DNA from: an uncultured Collinsella sp.
GTDB taxonomy: Bacteria > Actinomycetota > Coriobacteriia > Coriobacteriales > Coriobacteriaceae
DNA length: 6,201 bases
Reading direction: 5' to 3'
Assembly: GCA_902496945.1 (NCBI GenBank)
Contig: CABVDE010000063.1
Span: 1 to 6,201 of the forward strand
The translations under genes and the position numbers were made by a program. Positions 4,988 to 6,201 of the stretch are shown here, piece by piece. The notes beneath the pieces are model-generated. The model worked only from the letters and a program-made list of their open reading frames with translations. It was not told where the DNA came from and ran no database searches. Position 1 is the first letter of the stretch. The number at the start of each line of letters is the position of its first letter.

Positions 4988-6201
4988 ATGGGACGTTTTA
5001 CCAATCCTCGCGATCTGTACTTTGGTGAGGGCGCTCGCCACGAGGTCAAGAACCTCAAGGGTAGCAAGGCCATCATCGTGACCGGCGGCGGCTCCATGCG
5101 TCGCGGCGGTTTCCTGCAGGACGTCGAGAACGACCTCAAGGAGGCCGGTTTCGAGGTCAAGCTGTTCGAGGGCGTCGAGTCCGACCCGTCCGTCGAGACG
5201 GTCATGAAGGGCGCCGAGGCCATGGCCGAGTTCCAGCCCGACTGGATTGTCGCCATTGGTGGCGGCTCGCCCATCGATGCCGCTAAGGCTATGTGGCTGT
5301 TCTACGAGTATCCCGAGGAGACCTTCGAGCAGGCCGTCGTCCCGTTCTCCTTCCCGGAGCTCCGTCAGAAGGCTCACTTCTGCGCCATCTCCTCGACCTC
5401 CGGTACTGCTACCGAGGTCACCGCGTTCTCCGTCATCACCGACTACGCCAAGGGCATCAAGTACCCGCTGGCCGACTTCAACATCACCCCTGATGTCGCC
5501 ATCGTCGACCCCGAGCTCACCTACACCATGCCCGCCAAGCTGTGCGCTCACACCGGCATGGACGCTCTGACCCACGCCATCGAGGCCTACGTCTCCACCG
5601 CTGGCTCCATGTACACCGACGCCAACGCCCTGCACGCCATCCGCGAGATCGTCGAGTGGCTGCCCAAGTCCTATCAGGGCGATCATGAGGCCCGCCAGCA
5701 CATGCACGACGCTCAGTGCATCGCCGGCATCGCTTTCTCCTCGGGCCTGCTGGGCATCGTCCACTCCATGGCTCACAAGACCGGTGCCGCCTTTGAGGGC
5801 GACCACATCATCCACGGCTGCGCTAACGCCATGTACCTGGGCAAGGTCATCCAGTTCAACGCCAAGGACGCTCGCGCCAAGAGCCGCTACGCCTTCATCG
5901 CCAAGGAGGTCCTGCACCTCGCCGGCGAGACCGAGGACGAGCTGGTCGAGGCTCTGGTTCAGGAGATCCGCGACCTCAACGACAAGCTCGACATCCCGCA
6001 GGGCATCAAGAACTACGGTGCCAAGGGCGTGAAGGCCGACGAGTCCATCATCGATTACGATGAGTTCGAAGCCAAGAAGCACGACGTTGCCGCCAACGCC
6101 ATCCTCGACGCCTGCACGGGCTCCAACCCGCGCCAGCCGTCTCAGGAGGAGATGGAGCAGCTGCTCGAGTGCGTCTACACCGATACCCCGGTCACGTTCT
6201 A
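4988..6201 (+). CDS. Iron-containing (group III) alcohol dehydrogenase, AdhE C-domain type
   Basis: An NAD(P)H-dependent cytoplasmic oxidoreductase, probably reducing an aldehyde to an alcohol during fermentation; the exact substrate cannot be read from sequence. 404 codons are present and the window ends in TA, probably the first two bases of a stop (or a Tyr codon). The nucleotide-binding motif is GGGSPIDAAK (91-100), followed by AMWLFYEYPEETFE, which closely matches the dehydrogenase half of AdhE. SSTSGTATEVTAFSVITD is at 135-152. Metal ligands are D192 and H196 (GMDALTHAIEAY), H259 (VHSMAHKTGA) and H276 (IIHGCANA). The C-terminal CTGSNPRQP (376-384) is also AdhE-like. There is no N-terminal aldehyde dehydrogenase domain: the protein starts at its own ATG with a strong SD. 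The loop before H276 is about three residues longer than in FucO, with IIHG in place of PHG. Codons end overwhelmingly in C or G, more so than in the leftward genes, which suggests high expression. Confidence 0.93.
   Translation, partial: MGRFTNPRDLYFGEGARHEVKNLKGSKAIIVTGGGSMRRGGFLQDVENDLKEAGFEVKLFEGVESDPSVETVMKGAEAMAEFQPDWIVAIGGGSPIDAAKAMWLFYEYPEETFEQAVVPFSFPELRQKAHFCAISSTSGTATEVTAFSVITDYAKGIKYPLADFNITPDVAIVDPELTYTMPAKLCAHTGMDALTHAIEAYVSTAGSMYTDANALHAIREIVEWLPKSYQGDHEARQHMHDAQCIAGIAFSSGLLGIVHSMAHKTGAAFEGDHIIHGCANAMYLGKVIQFNAKDARAKSRYAFIAKEVLHLAGETEDELVEALVQEIRDLNDKLDIPQGIKNYGAKGVKADESIIDYDEFEAKKHDVAANAILDACTGSNPRQPSQEEMEQLLECVYTDTPVTF

Noticed and set aside
4806..5081. 91-codon plus-strand frame running into the alcohol dehydrogenase
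   Set aside because: It has a TTG start with no SD, overlaps the dehydrogenase out of frame, and has no recognisable content.
4892..6082. 396-codon open frame on the minus strand opposite the alcohol dehydrogenase
   Set aside because: It is exactly antisense to a clearly identified enzyme. Its product is a repetitive Gly/Val/Leu/Asp-rich sequence with no motif, and it exists because the sense gene's codon bias removes stops from the other strand.
1..6201. CRISPR array, insertion sequence, phage or toxin-antitoxin system
   Set aside because: No regularly spaced repeats, transposase or integrase motifs, terminal inverted repeats or small paired genes were seen. The window looks like ordinary chromosome.

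Overview
The window (about 60% G+C in its genes) looks like chromosome from a high-G+C Gram-positive gut anaerobe, most likely a Coriobacteriia member such as Collinsella. This is inferred from three things: the lipid II amidation enzyme MurT-GatD, found in Gram-positive bacteria; a strongly codon-biased fermentative alcohol dehydrogenase; and recalled resemblance of its sequence to proteins of that class. No database search was run.

Minus-strand half, read right to left from about 4525 to 1. A compact three-gene operon starts near 4487: two tandem, paralogous helical-repeat (ST7/TPR-like) proteins of unknown function (3411-4487 and 2368-3411, joined by a TAATG stop-start overlap). After 45 nt comes a single 725-residue MurT-GatD fusion (145-2322) that should amidate D-glutamate in peptidoglycan lipid II. 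A G+C-rich hairpin that begins inside the murT-gatD stop codon (111-145) ends the operon. Beyond it is a minus-strand tRNA-Glu(UUC), cut by the window edge at base 1, with its own extended -10 promoter.

Intergenic region (4488-4987). About 500 bp separates the divergent transcription units and contains no convincing gene. It holds the likely operon promoter, two exact AAACGTTT palindromes of LacI-family operator type, and a 9-bp dyad lying between possible -35 and -10 elements just upstream of the alcohol dehydrogenase.

Plus-strand half. From 4988 to the right edge runs a group III iron-containing alcohol dehydrogenase, related to the C-terminal half of AdhE. It is complete or nearly so: the window ends with TA, probably two bases of its stop codon.

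The most interesting points are the MurT-GatD fusion, the pair of uncharacterised ST7-like paralogues locked in the same operon with it, and the operator-like architecture in front of the alcohol dehydrogenase.
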